A stretch of 64,000 nucleotides of DNA from Watersipora subatra (taxonomy: Eukaryota > Bryozoa > Gymnolaemata > Cheilostomatida > Watersiporidae), in NCBI RefSeq assembly GCF_963576615.1, contig NC_088711.1:13625869-13689868 (forward strand), read 5' to 3'. The notes beneath the pieces were generated by a model. The model was not told the origin of the DNA and did not search any database. It worked only from the letters and a program-made list of their open reading frames with translations. Below, one piece after another: positions 63,616 to 64,000 of the stretch. Position numbers and translations under genes: made by a program. Position 1 is the first letter of the stretch, and every line of letters begins with the position of its first letter.

Positions 63616-64000
63616 AGGTAATTTTGATGACGGTGAGATGAGATTGTAATTAAGATGTTTCACTATTACTGTTTGGGGACAATGATGCTTCATCCACTAA
63701 CCCATACCTGTTGTTAAAACCACAGTGCTCTCAGCCTTTCTGATTGTAAGCCTTAGCCCCAAAGTCCCTAGCTCTAATTATAAAAAGCTTTCCAAGTATT
63801 GCTTATATTTCCCTGATATGCCACTTTCATGACTAGTGACGTCAAACTATTTCTGGAATACTTTTGAAACTGAAATACCTGTAGCTACAGCAATTGTAAA
63901 TTTATTATAACAACATACATAACTTCACAAATTCTTTATGTATAGCTACGATAGTTTGCCTCTCAAAATCACGCCGCAAATATTTCCTGCCAAATCGTCT
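63616..64000. other. Right edge, no recognised gene
   Basis: No ORF or repeat of note in the last 385 bases. Confidence 0.5.

Overview
The window is an AT-rich stretch of an animal nuclear genome. It holds five conserved multi-exon genes with GT-AG introns (plus one GC-AG intron), separated and interrupted by minisatellites and short DNA transposons. The protein set (UCKL1, a Di-Ras GTPase, ZDHHC4, eIF2alpha, SNRNP40) is generic metazoan. The repeat style (many intronic minisatellites, pogo/Tigger-type ends, a Helitron, a small LTR element) suggests a marine invertebrate, perhaps a lophotrochozoan, but the sequence does not fix the species. No prokaryotic operon, CRISPR array, rRNA or tRNA gene was recognised.

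Layout. Positions 122-2327 (-) are the 5' part of a uridine-cytidine kinase-like 1 gene whose C-terminal exons lie beyond the left edge. Positions 2328-13260 are intergenic and contain an inverted repeat, a 24-bp minisatellite, and a complete but gag-only LTR retrotransposon with target-site duplication (8359-9912). Positions 13261-19537 (-) are a two-exon Di-Ras GTPase gene. Its 5.6-kb intron carries a 1.1-kb pogo-like element with a hAT-like foldback nested in it, several palindromes, and a 1.7-kb array of 50-bp units. Positions 19538-29362 are intergenic with minisatellites and a 1.0-kb non-autonomous Helitron (28024-29040). Positions 29363-40372 (-) are a six-exon DHHC palmitoyltransferase gene (ZDHHC4 type) with three large intronic minisatellites. 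Positions 40373-51424 are intergenic: a Tigger-like element, a 14-copy 78-bp satellite and a foldback element. Positions 51425-56227 (+) are EIF2S1 in seven exons. Positions 56512-62212 (-) are SNRNP40 in nine exons, convergent with EIF2S1. The right end carries a long-TIR MITE just upstream of SNRNP40.

The exon models for DIRAS, ZDHHC4, EIF2S1 and SNRNP40 were built by hand. They close in frame from ATG to stop (220, 327, 327 and 352 codons before stop). The genes act in unrelated processes: pyrimidine salvage, Ras-like signalling, protein palmitoylation, translation initiation and splicing. They look like ordinary neighbours rather than a cluster.

The most unusual signal is that two minisatellites are built from splice-site sequence. 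The 21-bp array in ZDHHC4 intron 4 repeats the 3' splice site of the next exon. The array in EIF2S1 intron 2 repeats the GTAAGT of its 5' splice site. Roughly 15% of the window is tandem repeat.
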